Shown piece by piece: positions 25,527-33,915 of a stretch of DNA of 64,000 nt (its first letter is position 1; the number at the start of each line of letters is the position of its first letter). The DNA is taken from positions 1-64,000 of the forward strand of contig JBGSTC010000025.1 in NCBI GenBank assembly GCA_041736705.1. The letters are read 5' to 3'. Made by a program: the position numbers and the translations under genes. A model generated the notes under the pieces. It worked only from the letters and a program-made list of their open reading frames with translations, ran no database searches and was not told where the DNA came from. This DNA is from GWE2-51-13 sp041736705. GTDB taxonomy: Bacteria > Bacillota_I > Bacilli_A > Erysipelotrichales > Erysipelotrichaceae.

Positions 25527-25958
25527 CTAGAGTTCTTCCTCTTGATAATCGGTAACGGCGTCCATCTGGAACAGAGTGACCCCGAGTCTGCCTTCGCTCA
25601 ATACCGCCTCGATCATGTCTTGTTTTTCAAGATTGTCTTTCATCAGGACGGCTGTCAGAACCATCGGCATGTTCATGCCTGCGAAGACCGTCGTTTTGGC
25701 GAACAATCCGCGTTGGTTCAACACTTCGATCGACGTCGTGAACGGGGATCCGCTCAGGATGTCGCTAAACAAAAGAACTTCGTCGTCGTTTGTCAGCGGT
25801 TCGACCAGTTTTCTAAAATTCTCGGCGAAATCGTTGGTTCCCATATCCTCTTCCAGGGATGTGCTTAGGATGTCGTCGCGTTTTCCGCTCATCATCATGA
25901 CGGCGGACTGTAATCCTTGCGCGAAATGACCGTGACTTACCAAGATGACATATTTCAT
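25527..25958 (-). CDS. PTS mannose/fructose/sorbose-family component IIA
   Basis: A 143-residue subunit that takes phosphate from HPr. VSHGHFAQGLQSAVMMMSG places the active-site histidine at H9, and the segment DILSGSPFTTS is typical. It is the first gene of the four-gene transporter set and follows a strong promoter at 26006-26034. Confidence 0.95.
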   Translation of the reverse strand: MKYVILVSHGHFAQGLQSAVMMMSGKRDDILSTSLEEDMGTNDFAENFRKLVEPLTNDDEVLLFSDILSGSPFTTSIEVLNQRGLFAKTTVFAGMNMPMVLTAVLMKDNLEKQDMIEAVLSEGRLGVTLFQMDAVTDYQEEEL

Positions 25959-26005
25959 GTTTTGTTCTCCTTCATTCGAAAGGGGTTACATTAACTTCTA
26001 AACCT

Positions 26006-26034
26006 ATCATAGTTTATTTTATTAGCCAATGCAA
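26006..26034 (-). promoter_or_regulatory. Promoter of the mannose-family PTS operon
   Basis: Minus strand TTGCAT (26029-26034), 17-base spacer, TATGAT (26006-26011). It lies in a very AT-rich 183-base gap and lets the PTS be expressed apart from the nanE/manA genes upstream. A second, weaker TTGACT...TATAAT pair sits nearer the upstream stop codon. Confidence 0.7.
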
Positions 26035-26141
26035 GACGATTTTGAAATAAATTGTAATTTTTTGGAATGTTTTTATCGTTTTTGTCGGTTGTGTGAAATA
26101 CAAGATTTGTTTAGACATATTATACTATACAGATTAGGGAA

Positions 26142-26480
26142 CTAGTCAAGGAATTTCAAAAGCCCCAGCGCTTGGATCGCATAAAGAACGATGAAAACGA
26201 CGACCGGGATCCCGATGATGACCCAATACACGCGGTTGAACTTGGTCTGGAACTTATTCCAGTTTTCCTCGCTGTAGTAAAAGCGGTTGTCCTCGGTACG
26301 TATGAGGATGTTGTCGGACATCATGTTGGTGATGGTGTAGGCGATGACATTGGTGGAAAGCGGGAGATCCTTGCAGATCTCCGCCGGTTGGGCGGTTTTT
26401 TCACTGAACGCCCGATGTTCCTTGAAGGTGTCAAGAACCAGTCTACCGGCGGTTTTGCGTGGATTGATTTTGGTGGCCAT
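26142..26480 (-). CDS. Winged-helix-like protein with C-terminal membrane anchor
   Basis: A 112-residue protein starting at MATKINPRKTAG (AAGGAAA site upstream). Residues 10-80 look like a small winged helix (AEICKDLPLSTNVIAYTITNMMSDNILIRTEDNRFYY). A single membrane helix (VYWVIIGIPVVVFIVLYAIQALGLL) ends the chain. No named family is recognised. It begins two bases from the nanE copy 2 stop. A membrane-tethered regulator sensing the transporter is conceivable but is inference only. Confidence 0.7.
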   Translation of the reverse strand: MATKINPRKTAGRLVLDTFKEHRAFSEKTAQPAEICKDLPLSTNVIAYTITNMMSDNILIRTEDNRFYYSEENWNKFQTKFNRVYWVIIGIPVVVFIVLYAIQALGLLKFLD

Positions 26481-26481
26481 G

Positions 26482-27174
26482 TTATTTCCTTTGAAGCGCT
26501 TCGACAAAACGTTGGGCGGTCAGATGCGGTCGTGTGATCGCACCCCCCACGACGACGCACAGCGCACCCAGTTCGATGCAACGGCGCGCTTCGTCGGTCG
26601 TATTGATTTTCCCTTCGGCGATGACTTTGCCCGGGAAATCGCGGCAGAGTCTTTCGATCATCGGGAAACTGGGACCGTCGTATTGGTCGGAATAATCCGT
26701 GTACCCGCAGAGCGTCGTGCCGATGAAATCAGCCCCGAGCTTGATCGCGTTGGCGCCTTCTTCATACGTCGAACAATCCGCCATGACGAGTGCGTCGGGA
26801 TATTTCGCTTTAATCTTTCTGATTAAATCATATGCTTTTTCACCCGTCGGCGCAAGACGGTTCGTACAATCGATGGCGATGATGTCGCTGCCGGCTTCCA
26901 TCAAGGCATCGACTTCATTCATGGTCGGCGTAATGTAGACGTCGCTGCCTTCGAACTCCTGTTTCCAGATGCCGATCACCGGCAATCCGGTCGCGTCTTT
27001 CATTTCTTTGACGTTCTTGGGTTCGTTGGCTCTCAGTCCGACCGCCCCCGCCCATTTGGCGCTTTCCGCCATCTTCAGCATGATTCCTTCCCCATGGATC
27101 GGTTCGCCTTCGAAACTCTGGCAGGAGACGATCAAACCGCCTTCGATCTGTCGGATCAGTTCTTCTTTTTTCAT
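26482..27174 (-). CDS. nanE: N-acetylmannosamine-6-phosphate 2-epimerase (copy 2)
   Basis: A 230-residue NanE. GGLIVSCQSFEGEPI, WAGAVGLRANEPKNV, PVIGIWKQ, DCTNR, MADCSTYEEG, AEGKINTTDEA and CVVVGGAITRP are the family landmarks, and it clearly differs from copy 1 in sequence. It overlaps the cupin isomerase stop. Its position in the manA-cupin-PTS string suggests it handles ManNAc-6-phosphate delivered by that PTS. Confidence 0.93.
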   Translation of the reverse strand: MKKEELIRQIEGGLIVSCQSFEGEPIHGEGIMLKMAESAKWAGAVGLRANEPKNVKEMKDATGLPVIGIWKQEFEGSDVYITPTMNEVDALMEAGSDIIAIDCTNRLAPTGEKAYDLIRKIKAKYPDALVMADCSTYEEGANAIKLGADFIGTTLCGYTDYSDQYDGPSFPMIERLCRDFPGKVIAEGKINTTDEARRCIELGALCVVVGGAITRPHLTAQRFVEALQRK

Positions 27175-27734
27175 ACGTTCGCCTCTTTCCAGACCGCTTG
27201 GTTGTTTACATTGAAACAGCGCACCGGGAATCCGCCGCGATCGATCGTTTCATAATCATGTCCGGCCAATACATTCCAACACGCCGCGACCGCCATGACG
27301 TCAGTGGCGTGGATGTTGATCAGTCGATGGGCATATTTCCCATTGATGTAATGGACGGAACCGGGGTAGACTTTCTCAGCGAAGACTTCGTCCTTCCCGT
27401 CCCAATACAGCAAGAATCCTTCGCCGGAAAGCCCGAAATAATATTCGTCGTAGTTCTTATCCGCATGGAAATGGCCGCGGGTGAAACTGTATTCCCCTTC
27501 GACCGTATACGGATTCAGGTAGGTGACGCCGAAATTGAGCGTCCCCGCCACGGCCGGGCTCGGCGCGGGGATCGATACGACGCGATAAGCGATCTTCTCA
27601 TGGAGTTCGCCTGGAATCGGATGCCGGTAGGAAGCGCTGAGCGCCTCGACCTTCTTCTCATACGCATCCAATTGGTTTCCACTGAGTGAAAAAGGCAGCG
27701 GAAAACTAAAAGCGGGTGTGTTACGAATTTCCAT
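27171..27734 (-). CDS. Cupin-type glucose-6-phosphate isomerase
   Basis: A 187-residue cupin. TRGHFHADKNYDEYYFGLSG and GEGFLLYWDG carry the metal-binding H-x-H...E pattern of the archaeal-type phosphoglucose isomerase (PF06560), with the second motif around NGKYAHRLIN. It would interconvert glucose-6-phosphate and fructose-6-phosphate. The ATG at 27734 follows GGGAGG by 7 bases; it overlaps the large ManA-like gene. A related mannose-6-phosphate activity is possible. Confidence 0.85.
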   Translation of the reverse strand: MEIRNTPAFSFPLPFSLSGNQLDAYEKKVEALSASYRHPIPGELHEKIAYRVVSIPAPSPAVAGTLNFGVTYLNPYTVEGEYSFTRGHFHADKNYDEYYFGLSGEGFLLYWDGKDEVFAEKVYPGSVHYINGKYAHRLINIHATDVMAVAACWNVLAGHDYETIDRGGFPVRCFNVNNQAVWKEANV

Positions 27735-29472
27735 AGTCATCCTCCCTTGTGCCACGGACAAACGCGTGGATCAATGCATGTTTCCCTTCGCCGACCGGTT
27801 TGACGATGAATCGTTTGACCGATGCGGGTACGATGAAACATTCCGCATAGTGGAATTCGGTATCCTCGAAATGGTGGTCGGGATCGCTGATGATGACGCT
27901 TTGTCCTTCCACCAACATCAATTCGTGGACGGTGTTTCCGGTGTCGATTTCAAAGGGTCTGTCGAACCAGGTACGAACGGTCTCGATGAACTCCAGTTCA
28001 TGCAGACCTGTCCGTTCTTGTTTAATCCCCTCTTCTTCATGGAGAAGCTTGACGTTGTTGACCAGATGGGAATGGACCCATTCCGTATCCCGGTCGACCT
28101 GTATGACATGCTCGGCATGGTCGAGATGGACGGGACGAGGACGTCCGTCCATGCCCAGTCTTCCCCAGTCCCAAAGTTTGAAAGTGAAAATATAGGGCGT
28201 GGCGCTGATTTCCAAAACAACGGATTGTGTCCCGCTGCAATGGATCGTCCCGCCGGGGATCAGGAAATGGTCATGCTTTTTCGCAGGGATATTGTTGATG
28301 AACCGTGGGTCGTCGAAGAGTTTCTCCCCTCGTTGTGCCGACCGCAGGTCTTCCATCAGATCGTCGAGTTTCGTCCCGGTTTTCACCCCGAGATAGACAT
28401 GGGCGCCTTCCCCCGCATCCAGCATATAATAACTTTCGTCCTGGGTATAGGTCATCCCGAAGGTACGTTGGATATAATCGGTCAGAGGATGGACTTGCAA
28501 GGAAAGATTCCCGCCTTCCATCGTGTCCAAAAAGTCGAAACGGATCGGATACTCACGGCCGAACCGTGCGACGGTTTTCTCCCCCATGAGGTTCTTAGAT
28601 TCAAACAAGACCGCGTCCATGGCTTGGAGCGTAAACGTTTTATCATCGATCTTGAAACAAATCGCGTTCTCTTCCGGAACACCGTTGAACGACCAGGCGT
28701 AGTTGGGTTTGTCTTGGGGAAGGTTGCAGTGTTCCTTCATCCATTGTCCGCCCCACACCCCGGGATCGAAGTACGGGACCATGCTGAACGGTTTGGACGA
28801 TGTTTCACGCAACGCCAGATCGACCGCGTGTTTACTCAACAGTTTCGGCACGCCGACCAGGTCGTCATCCAAAACATAGGCGACGCGATCCCAAATCGAG
28901 ATCTTATGACGATCCGCGATCCGCCAATCGACGAAATAACCGCGTTTAAACATGCGCAGAGGATCTTCTTTGAAATTGCCTGCGTTATAATTGTCCGACT
29001 CCCCGCGACGGAAGCGTAGTTGGATTTCCCAGCGCGAAACGCTGCTTAGCCAGATGAGCGCGTCATTACAATAAAGCGAACTCCCCAAGCCGATCAACAA
29101 GCGTTTTCCAGTCGATCCGTCGAAATCGGCCTGCAGTTTCGCCGCACGCTCTGGATGTCTTAGGTCCGTGATCGTCTTGTGGGTGATGTGGCCGAATACC
29201 CGGTCGTCGGTAAGGTCGCTCGCCAAGAGCGCATTAAGTTCCTCGCCGGAAAGATTGGCTTGGTCCGTGTCATAGACCACATCGAAAACCCCAGAGAGTT
29301 CTTGGATCAGTCTTTCTTTGTTTGTTCCAGGATAGGTTTCGATCGCGACAACATCCTGGGTCATCAACAGCACCGCCAGTTCGTTGCGCAGCGCTTCGTA
29401 GCCGATCCTGATCTTTTCATCGACCGATGAGATTTGGATCACAGGATGGGGACGATAGGGATTTTTTTGCAT
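27721..29472 (-). CDS. Class I mannose-6-phosphate isomerase with large N-terminal kinase-like domain
   Basis: A 583-residue protein. Residues about 230-583 are a class I phosphomannose isomerase: PYFDPGVWGGQWMKE, LSLQVHPLTDYIQ, PGGTIHCSGTQSVVLE and the cupin ends. Residues 1-225 are unlike ManA. They resemble a nucleoside-kinase-type fold (LLMTQDVVAIETYPGTNKERL, VVYDTDQANLS) but lack a true GxxxxGK[ST] P-loop; YPGTNKERL stands where it would be. The domain may bind a sugar or nucleotide without catalysis. It is the first gene of the string running to the PTS, divergent from a GntR regulator. Confidence 0.84.
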   Translation of the reverse strand: MQKNPYRPHPVIQISSVDEKIRIGYEALRNELAVLLMTQDVVAIETYPGTNKERLIQELSGVFDVVYDTDQANLSGEELNALLASDLTDDRVFGHITHKTITDLRHPERAAKLQADFDGSTGKRLLIGLGSSLYCNDALIWLSSVSRWEIQLRFRRGESDNYNAGNFKEDPLRMFKRGYFVDWRIADRHKISIWDRVAYVLDDDLVGVPKLLSKHAVDLALRETSSKPFSMVPYFDPGVWGGQWMKEHCNLPQDKPNYAWSFNGVPEENAICFKIDDKTFTLQAMDAVLFESKNLMGEKTVARFGREYPIRFDFLDTMEGGNLSLQVHPLTDYIQRTFGMTYTQDESYYMLDAGEGAHVYLGVKTGTKLDDLMEDLRSAQRGEKLFDDPRFINNIPAKKHDHFLIPGGTIHCSGTQSVVLEISATPYIFTFKLWDWGRLGMDGRPRPVHLDHAEHVIQVDRDTEWVHSHLVNNVKLLHEEEGIKQERTGLHELEFIETVRTWFDRPFEIDTGNTVHELMLVEGQSVIISDPDHHFEDTEFHYAECFIVPASVKRFIVKPVGEGKHALIHAFVRGTREDDYGNS

Positions 29473-29501
29473 GGTTTACCTCCGAATTGTGCAGGAATAC
29501 A

Positions 29502-29530
29502 TTGAAACTTCAGTCAATACACCGTAAAGT
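29502..29530 (+). promoter_or_regulatory. gntR promoter with overlapping inverted repeat
   Basis: TTGAAA (29502-29507), 17 bases, TAAAGT (29525-29530). An ATTGA/TCAAT inverted repeat (29501-29518) covers the -35 box. It lies in the 84-base divergent gap and could serve the minus-strand manA unit as well. Confidence 0.5.
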
Positions 29531-29556
29531 TAAAGATAAGAGAAGAGGGCTCGACG

Positions 29557-30246
29557 ATGACGAAATATCAAGAAATCGCGCAGGATCTGATCCAACTGAT
29601 CAAATCGGGGACGTACCGCGCCTGGGGCGCCATGGAAGGCGAACATATGTTGGCGAAACGCTATCAAGTGAGCCGCGCCACCATCCGCAAAGCGTTGAAC
29701 GTCTTAAAGGAACAAGGCTACATTCATTCGAGACAAGGTTCCGGAATTTACGTGAATCCTGAAGAGTTTTACCAGGAACGGTTGATGTTTACGATGTCCG
29801 ACCGTTTCCGCAAGACACGTTTGGATTCAAAAGTCCTGAAATACACCATCGAAGATGCGACCCCCGAATTGGATCGTCAATTCAGTTTGGGAAGCGACAA
29901 ACGATTGGTCCATTATCTTCGCCTTAGATCATTGGAGAAGAAACCCTTGGTGTTGGAAGAAACCTGGATGCCGGTCGAATTGTTTCCGACATTGACGAAG
30001 GAAATCTTGTTTGGATCCATCATGCAGTTCATGGAAGATCAAGGAAACGTCATCAGCCATGATTTCAAGACGATCCGGGCGATTCGGCTGGATGCGAACC
30101 AGGCGAAGCATCTTCGCAAGGAAACCGACGACCTGAGCCTGCAAATCACCCATCATGTCTACTTCCTGAAATCGATCTTGGCGCAGATCACGATCGAAAC
30201 GCAGGGAGACAACGAGATGAACGCCCTCTCGGTCCGCGAGAGATAA
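29557..30246 (+). CDS. GntR-family (UTRA domain) regulator
   Basis: A 229-residue HutC/FarR-type regulator. The winged HTH is at residues 1-70 (YQEIAQDLIQLIKSG, LAKRYQVSRATIRKALNVLKEQGYI, RQGSGIYV). A UTRA effector domain follows (residues about 85-225). It is divergent from the manA/cupin/nanE/PTS string, which it probably represses in response to a sugar phosphate. Confidence 0.9.
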   Translation: MTKYQEIAQDLIQLIKSGTYRAWGAMEGEHMLAKRYQVSRATIRKALNVLKEQGYIHSRQGSGIYVNPEEFYQERLMFTMSDRFRKTRLDSKVLKYTIEDATPELDRQFSLGSDKRLVHYLRLRSLEKKPLVLEETWMPVELFPTLTKEILFGSIMQFMEDQGNVISHDFKTIRAIRLDANQAKHLRKETDDLSLQITHHVYFLKSILAQITIETQGDNEMNALSVRER

Positions 30247-30262
30247 AGCAATGATTCATCAC

Positions 30263-30297
30263 AGTGCGACTGAAACTCAGTCGCACTTCGATTTTCA
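30263..30297 (+). terminator. Terminator of the gntR gene
   Basis: A perfect 11-bp stem AGTGCGACTGA / TCAGTCGCACT with a three-base loop, followed by TCGATTTTC. Confidence 0.8.
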
Positions 30298-31233
30298 ATC
30301 ACGGTAGGTACTAATCAACGCGGTGATTTCCCCTAAGATTTCGACTTCACCGAACGAATCCGGCACCAACAATGTGGTTCCGGGGCGAACATCGATCTCA
30401 TTCACCTTGCCTTCGCCTTCGATCACTGTGATGAAGTAGAAATGCGGGTCGTCGAAGATACCATGGTTATCCGTTTCGATTTTACGTAACGTGAATTTCT
30501 TCGGCTCGTCGATGAATTCGCTGATCAAACAACCCCTAAAGAGGAACGGTTCGGGATGGATCGGTCCTTTTTCTTGATGGGGGATCGTCAGGACATCCAT
30601 CGCACGGTCAAGATGAAGGTCGCGGTGCATGCCGGTCTTGGCATCGACGCGATTGTAATCGAAAATACGGTAGGTGATGTCTGCGTTGCGTGAGATTTCA
30701 AAGGTGACGACATTCTTTCCGATCGCATGGATCGTCCCGGCGGGGACGTTGAGGAAATCCCCCGCATTCGCATCCACATAGGAAAGAAGTTCATCCCATT
30801 TTCCGTCATTCGCCTTCTTCAAGAATTCATCTTTGGTTTTGGCCGTATGTCCGAATTGGATTTTGTGGTTTCCGTTGGTTTCCAAAACATACCAGGCTTC
30901 CGGTTTACCGTACGAACCATAATGTTCGGTTGCGTACCCCTCGGTCGGATGGACTTGGACCGAAAGGTTGTCGATGGGGTCCATCAAGGTGCAGCGAAGC
31001 GGGAATTGTTCGCTGGCACAATTGAACCATTCCGGTAGTTTTTCATAGGCTTCGCTCAGCGACATCCCGATTTCAGTCAACCGGTTGTCCCCGTTGCCTT
31101 TCAGCGCCGCGACACACCACATCTCTCCGATACGGTCGATGTCGGTTTCCCCGTGGAATCTTGTCTTCATCATCGTTCCGCCCCAGATTCTTTCTTTGAA
31201 GATCGGTTCGACATGTACGATTTGCTTTTTCAT
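30295..31233 (-). CDS. manA: Class I mannose-6-phosphate isomerase
   Basis: A 312-residue zinc isomerase for mannose-6-phosphate and fructose-6-phosphate. IFKERIWGGTMM, LSVQVHPTEGYA, GKPEAWYVLE and PAGTIHAIGKNVVTFE contain the zinc ligands. The ATG at 31233 is chosen because GGAGGGGG precedes it; the ATG overlaps the stop of the nagA-manA fusion. It is the second manA-type sequence in tandem here, after the C-terminal half of the fusion. Confidence 0.93.
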   Translation of the reverse strand: MKKQIVHVEPIFKERIWGGTMMKTRFHGETDIDRIGEMWCVAALKGNGDNRLTEIGMSLSEAYEKLPEWFNCASEQFPLRCTLMDPIDNLSVQVHPTEGYATEHYGSYGKPEAWYVLETNGNHKIQFGHTAKTKDEFLKKANDGKWDELLSYVDANAGDFLNVPAGTIHAIGKNVVTFEISRNADITYRIFDYNRVDAKTGMHRDLHLDRAMDVLTIPHQEKGPIHPEPFLFRGCLISEFIDEPKKFTLRKIETDNHGIFDDPHFYFITVIEGEGKVNEIDVRPGTTLLVPDSFGEVEILGEITALISTYRD

Positions 31234-33353
31234 GGTTTCCCCCTCCGTTGATAGGTGACATAGGCGATGCAACACTTGCCCGTAATCTTGATCCATGGAT
31301 ACTCACAGGGCACGAACCAGGTTTCGCCTGCTTTGAATTCTTGGTCGTCGATTTTCCCGTTCCCATCAAGAATGGTAAGGAAATAAAACTCATCTTTTCC
31401 GAAGTAACCTTCATGTTCGATTTCCAGTTTCCCCGCCGTATAGACTCCGGGTTCATCATGGAAGACCGTATGAATGATCCCGTCTTTTTCAACAGGATGC
31501 AAAGCGACCGGCCGGGTATCATTGTTGGGGATTTTGATGTTGTCGAGAACTTGTTGGACATGCAAAGTGCGTGGATTCTTTGTGATCGGATCGATCCGAT
31601 CGTAATCATGAAGGCGATAGGTCAAATCCGCGTTCTGCGTGAATTCGATCAAGGTGACACCGCCGCCGAAGGCATGGAGCGTTCCGTAAGGGACATCCAC
31701 GAAGTCGCCGGCACGTACCGGGATGACTCGCACCAATTCATTGAATGCTTTCGCATCGACCCTCGCTTTGAATTCTTCGTATGTTTTCGCGTTATGTCCA
31801 AGCACCATCGTGCCTTCCCCTTCGATGAAATACACGCCGTCGGGTTTCCCTTTCTTCCCTTCGTGCTTCATCGCATATTCGTCGTCGGGATGAAGCTGGA
31901 TGGACATGGGGATGACCGGGTTGGCCATGGCGGTTCGTACGGGCATTTCGTCGGTACCGCTCTTGAAAAGATCGGGATGGTCGCTAAAGAAGTCGGATAG
32001 TTTCTGTCCGGTTTCTTCGACCGTACAGTCCAGATGCCCTTTCATCGCGATGACGTTGTAGCACTCGCCGATGTTGGGGAGGTCGCTGACATAGCCGTAT
32101 TTTTCCTTGAGCCGGTTCCCACCCCAAATGCGGTAGTTGAAGACCGGCAAGATTTTATAGAGTTTATTATCATTAAAACGCTGAAACACCCGTTTGCCTT
32201 CGCGATAGGTCGCAAGGACGTCATAGTGATCATCCAAGATCGTGAAGTCCGCGAACTTACCGGGCTTCAATCCGCCGATTTTCTCAAGTTTAAGGAGTTT
32301 CGCCGGGTTGACGCTGGTCATTTCAACCGCTTCTTCGATCGTACACCCCGTGAATTCCAAGATGTTCTTAAACGCATCGATCATTCCGATGGTCGATCCC
32401 GCGATCCGTCCCGTGGCTTTGGTCAGCGCCTTCCGACCGACGTTGACGCACTCGACACCTCCGAAGATGAACTCCCCGTCCCCCATCCCTTTGGCCGGAT
32501 TGGCATCGGTGATGCAGATCAATCGGCGGCTTCCCAAGATCTGATAGGTCAGTTTCACGACCAAGGGATCGATATGGAATCCGTCCGTAATCAGTTCACA
32601 GTAACTGTCGCCCTTCAATAACGCAGCCGTGACGGCTCCGGGATTGCGGTGGGTATGTTGGGTCATCGCGTTGTAGAGATGGGTGAACCCGTCCCCTCCC
32701 GCCGCAAGGGCATGTAAGGTCTGCTCGGCCGTCGCATCGGTGTGCGCGAACATCACCGCTACCTGATGATGATGGCATTCTTCGATGAATTCCCCGATCC
32801 CTTCGGATTCGGGGGCGACCGTCACCATTCTTAGTCTGTTGTTTGTAAGTTGAACATCGTCGTCGATTTCGCCCTTGACGATCGAGCGGATGCCTTCGGC
32901 TTCCATCATCGCCTTGAATTTTAGGTTTAAGAAAGGGCCTTCGTTATGGATACCGATCCATCTCGCCCCGTCATTCGGCACATCCAGTTTTCCGTAAGCT
33001 TCGAGAAACCCGCGTTCGATATCCCGTGGTTTCGCCATCAACGACGTTAGAAACGAGGTCGTGCCTTCCCCGGCATAGAATCTCGCGATCTTTGCCAAGT
33101 TCCCTTGATCGGGATCGATGAAATCATGGCCGAGGGCGCCATGGGTATGGATGTCGAGGAATCCGGGGATGAGGGTCGAATCTCCGTGATGCACTTGATG
33201 CACCTTGGGATCGCGTAGATAGACGCGCAGCGCCGGATCTTCAGGCCGCGTCACCAGGACGATCGTTCCGTCTTCTTCAAGCAGGACGCCGTCGTCGATC
33301 TTGGGTCCGTATCCGGTGACGATCGATTTCGCAAAGTGTAGGGTAAATGTCAT
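31230..33353 (-). CDS. NagA-ManA fusion: N-acetylglucosamine-6-phosphate deacetylase joined to mannose-6-phosphate isomerase
   Basis: The protein has 707 residues in one uninterrupted frame. Residues 1-392 are a complete NagA: GFLDIHTHGALGHDF (H69, H71), HNEGPFLN (E138), MFAHTDAT (H203), FTHLYNAMTQHTHRNPG (H224), and ITDANPAKGMGDG (catalytic D282). Residues about 396-707 are a full ManA: PVFNYRIWGGNRLKEKYG, MSIQLHPDDEYA, VPYGTLHAFGGGVTLIE. The join falls directly after the NagA C-terminus (YREGKRVFQRF) with almost no linker. The ATG at 33353 is preferred to the GTG three codons upstream because AGAGG lies 8 bases before it. It would deacetylate GlcNAc-6-phosphate and isomerise mannose-6-phosphate. 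Confidence 0.93.
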   Translation of the reverse strand: MTFTLHFAKSIVTGYGPKIDDGVLLEEDGTIVLVTRPEDPALRVYLRDPKVHQVHHGDSTLIPGFLDIHTHGALGHDFIDPDQGNLAKIARFYAGEGTTSFLTSLMAKPRDIERGFLEAYGKLDVPNDGARWIGIHNEGPFLNLKFKAMMEAEGIRSIVKGEIDDDVQLTNNRLRMVTVAPESEGIGEFIEECHHHQVAVMFAHTDATAEQTLHALAAGGDGFTHLYNAMTQHTHRNPGAVTAALLKGDSYCELITDGFHIDPLVVKLTYQILGSRRLICITDANPAKGMGDGEFIFGGVECVNVGRKALTKATGRIAGSTIGMIDAFKNILEFTGCTIEEAVEMTSVNPAKLLKLEKIGGLKPGKFADFTILDDHYDVLATYREGKRVFQRFNDNKLYKILPVFNYRIWGGNRLKEKYGYVSDLPNIGECYNVIAMKGHLDCTVEETGQKLSDFFSDHPDLFKSGTDEMPVRTAMANPVIPMSIQLHPDDEYAMKHEGKKGKPDGVYFIEGEGTMVLGHNAKTYEEFKARVDAKAFNELVRVIPVRAGDFVDVPYGTLHAFGGGVTLIEFTQNADLTYRLHDYDRIDPITKNPRTLHVQQVLDNIKIPNNDTRPVALHPVEKDGIIHTVFHDEPGVYTAGKLEIEHEGYFGKDEFYFLTILDGNGKIDDQEFKAGETWFVPCEYPWIKITGKCCIAYVTYQRRGKP

Positions 33354-33374
33354 CTCGTTCACCTCTTTGTCTCT

Positions 33375-33426
33375 ATTGTACGATAGATTATGCGTTTTTA
33401 CGATAGTTTTTGAGAGATAATGATAG
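33375..33426 (-). promoter_or_regulatory. nagA-manA promoter with three 20-bp-phased TACGATAG repeats
   Basis: The -10 box TACAAT (33375-33380, minus strand) overlaps TACGATAG at 33379-33386. An identical copy starts at 33399 and a 6/8 copy (AATGATAG) at 33419, exactly 20 bases apart each time. The -35 region is weak, so an activator or repressor bound to one helix face is plausible. Confidence 0.6.
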
Positions 33427-33440
33427 ATATATTTTTAGAT

Positions 33441-33472
33441 TTGAAAGAAAAAGAAGACGTTTCCGTCTTCTT
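33441..33472 (-). terminator. Terminator after the C_GCAxxG gene
   Basis: A 9-bp stem AAGAAGACG / CGTCTTCTT with a four-base loop and TTTTTCTTTC on the minus strand. Its stem touches the stop codon. Confidence 0.88.
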
Positions 33473-33915
33473 CAGCCTTGATTCCGTTGATTCATGCGAT
33501 AGTTTTCAGCCAACCGCACGGCTTGTCTCACCAAATGTTCGCATTCTTTGACGGTTTTCCCGTCGACTTCCATTTTGGGGCGTGATTTATTGAGTTCAAG
33601 CAGATCGTCGCAACGCGTCGATCCCTTGGCGACTCTAAACGCTTCCCCGATTTCCTTGATATCCGCATAGAATTTCGTCTTGGTTTCCTTATCGACCGGA
33701 TGACCATAGCCATATTCCAAGCCCAAGGCCATGAAGGACCCGGTCAAGGCTCCGCAGGCTTCTCCCAAATGTCCCATCCCGCCACCGAAGGACGATGAAA
33801 GATGGGCGGCTTGATCCAGGTTCAATCCCAGATCTTCGGCGTAGGCGCAGAACACGGATTGTGCGCAGTTGTATCCTTGTTTGAAGAGTTCGACGGCTTT
33901 TTCTTCACGGTTCAT
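33472..33915 (-). CDS. C_GCAxxG_C_C family redox-type protein
   Basis: A 147-residue protein with the pattern that defines this family: YNCAQSVFCAYAEDLG (C17), a GACGALTG-type segment read as EACGALTG, STRCDDLLELN and KECEHLVRQA. Family members have several invariant cysteines and are thought to bind a metal or cluster or take part in redox reactions; none is well characterised. Its start overlaps the PHP gene stop by four bases, giving a two-gene operon that ends in a strong terminator. Confidence 0.85.
   Translation of the reverse strand: MNREEKAVELFKQGYNCAQSVFCAYAEDLGLNLDQAAHLSSSFGGGMGHLGEACGALTGSFMALGLEYGYGHPVDKETKTKFYADIKEIGEAFRVAKGSTRCDDLLELNKSRPKMEVDGKTVKECEHLVRQAVRLAENYRMNQRNQG

Noticed and set aside
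27718..29019. 433-codon plus-strand frame
   Set aside because: Antisense shadow of the 583-residue ManA-like gene, which has complete isomerase motifs.
31248..32000. 250-codon plus-strand frame
   Set aside because: Antisense of the ManA half of the fusion; no ribosome site and no recognisable domain.
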